The translations under genes and the position numbers were made by a program. From Candidatus Thalassarchaeaceae archaeon (GTDB lineage: Archaea; Thermoplasmatota; Poseidoniia; Poseidoniales; Thalassarchaeaceae): DNA of 6,565 nt. The stretch spans positions 1-6,565 of the forward strand of contig JASLJW010000035.1 in NCBI GenBank assembly GCA_030747885.1, read 5' to 3'. The notes under the pieces were generated by a model. The model worked only from the letters and a program-made list of their open reading frames with translations. It did not search any database and had not been told where the DNA came from. Positions within the stretch are counted from its first letter, which is position 1. The number at the start of each line of letters is the position of its first letter. Positions 5,913 to 6,565 of the stretch are shown here, piece by piece.

Positions 5913-6565
5913 ATGGCGAAGGACCTTGATTGGATGAGAGAACGATTTGAGGAACTCTCTAAATCCGGCTTGAATTGGGATCCACCAGTCCTTGAATCTG
6001 CAAATGCACCTCGAGTTGTAATTAATGGAAAAGAGACGATAATGCTCTCTGCTAACAATTATCTCAATCTCTCAACTCACCCTAGAGTCGTTGAAGCATC
6101 TATTGAAGCAACTAGAAGATATGGTGCCGGAAGTGGGTCTGTGCGAGCTATTGCAGGAACAATGGATCTTCATCTTGAGGCTGAAAGAGTTGCTGCTGAT
6201 TTCAAAGGTGTCGAGGCTGCATTGATTTATTCTGCTGGATACACAGCAAATGTGGGATTAATCCCCACTCTCGTGAATGGAAAGGAAGACGTGATTATCT
6301 CTGATGAACTTAATCATGGCTCAATTATTGATGGTGTCAGATTAACCAAGGCCCAACGCGCTGTTTATCCACATAATGATGTTGGGGCATTGGAAGCGGT
6401 TTTGAAGGAAAATCAGGATGCTAAACGAAAATTGATTATTACTGATGGTGTTTTCAGTATGGATGGAGACATTGCTCCCTTGGATGAAATAGTTGACGTT
6501 GCTGAAGAATATGATGCGATGGTTTTCGTTGATGATTGTCATGGTGAAGGAGTATTGGGTGATGG
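5913..6565 (+). CDS. kbl: Alpha-oxoamine synthase, 2-amino-3-ketobutyrate CoA ligase (glycine C-acetyltransferase) type, N-terminal part
   Basis: This is a PLP-dependent fold-type I enzyme, cut by the right window edge after 217 codons. Visible signatures are SANNYLNLSTHP (46-57); YGAGSGSVRAIAGTMDLH (70-87); SDELNHGSIIDGVRLTKA (130-147), with His135 predicted to stack on the PLP ring; TDGVFSMDGDIAPL (177-190); and VDDCHGEGVLG (206-216), with Asp207 binding the PLP pyridine nitrogen and His210 next to it. The Schiff-base lysine lies beyond the window. The SVRxIxGT and LNHxSIIDG motifs favour KBL, which with threonine dehydrogenase converts threonine to glycine and acetyl-CoA. The related KBL/8-amino-7-oxononanoate synthase enzymes with broader acyl-CoA use share the DDxHGxGVLG form, so the substrate is not settled. 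The start at 5913 gives the usual N-terminal length. The frame stays open upstream to an ATG at 5847, but that start would overlap the divergent MBL gene. No Shine-Dalgarno site is seen. Confidence 0.9.
   Translation, partial: MAKDLDWMRERFEELSKSGLNWDPPVLESANAPRVVINGKETIMLSANNYLNLSTHPRVVEASIEATRRYGAGSGSVRAIAGTMDLHLEAERVAADFKGVEAALIYSAGYTANVGLIPTLVNGKEDVIISDELNHGSIIDGVRLTKAQRAVYPHNDVGALEAVLKENQDAKRKLIITDGVFSMDGDIAPLDEIVDVAEEYDAMVFVDDCHGEGVLGD

Noticed and set aside
6342..6542. Minus-strand frame of 66 codons near the right edge
   Set aside because: It lies antisense to the well-supported oxoamine synthase gene, which has no stop inside the window.
1..6565. CRISPR array, tRNA or rRNA genes, insertion sequence, prophage or defence island
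   Set aside because: No direct-repeat array, cloverleaf, rRNA-like stretch, terminal inverted repeats, transposase or integrase motif was seen on either strand.

Overview
This looks like a stretch of archaeal chromosome, most likely from a mesophilic, planktonic Thermoplasmatota lineage such as Marine Group II (Poseidoniales). The domain call rests on a CTP-dependent riboflavin kinase of the archaeal DUF120 type, on an archaeal-style TATA element upstream of one gene, and on the archaeal form of the TruA signature near its C-terminus. The group-level call is inference from gene content, compact spacing and moderate base composition. No rRNA, tRNA, CRISPR array, transposase or integrase is visible. 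Coding density is very high, and no gene-free gap exceeds about 80 bases.

Layout: (1) 2-610 (+), the 3' part of an ABC-2 type transporter permease whose start lies before the window. (2) 647-1816 (+), a Trp-rich protein that resembles the CrtC/AttH-like double-lipocalin family. (3) 1880-2920 (+), a four-helix membrane protein with a C-terminal bacterial-type PH domain, split by an in-frame amber codon at 2570-2572. (4) 2979-3524 (+), a small TPR-like protein. (5) 3535-4482 (+), the tRNA pseudouridine synthase TruA. (6) 4456-4926 (-), riboflavin kinase RibK, whose 3' end overlaps truA tail to tail. (7) 4974-5888 (-), a PqqB-like metallo-beta-lactamase-fold protein. (8) 5913 to the window end (+), the N-terminal half of an alpha-oxoamine synthase (2-amino-3-ketobutyrate CoA ligase type), running off the right edge.

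Functionally this is mostly housekeeping: tRNA modification, flavin cofactor synthesis and amino-acid or cofactor acyl-CoA condensation. It sits beside a membrane/envelope block of permease, lipocalin-like protein and PH-domain membrane protein. The genes do not form one obvious pathway. The TPR gene and truA are close enough to be co-transcribed, and the MBL and ribK genes may be too.

The strongest unusual signal is the amber codon. It falls inside a well-conserved motif of the PH domain, and both sides of the domain are intact and in the same frame. It could be a recent nonsense mutation, a sequencing or assembly error, or translational readthrough. The sequence alone cannot separate these. 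I do not see evidence for a wholly new multi-gene system in this window.
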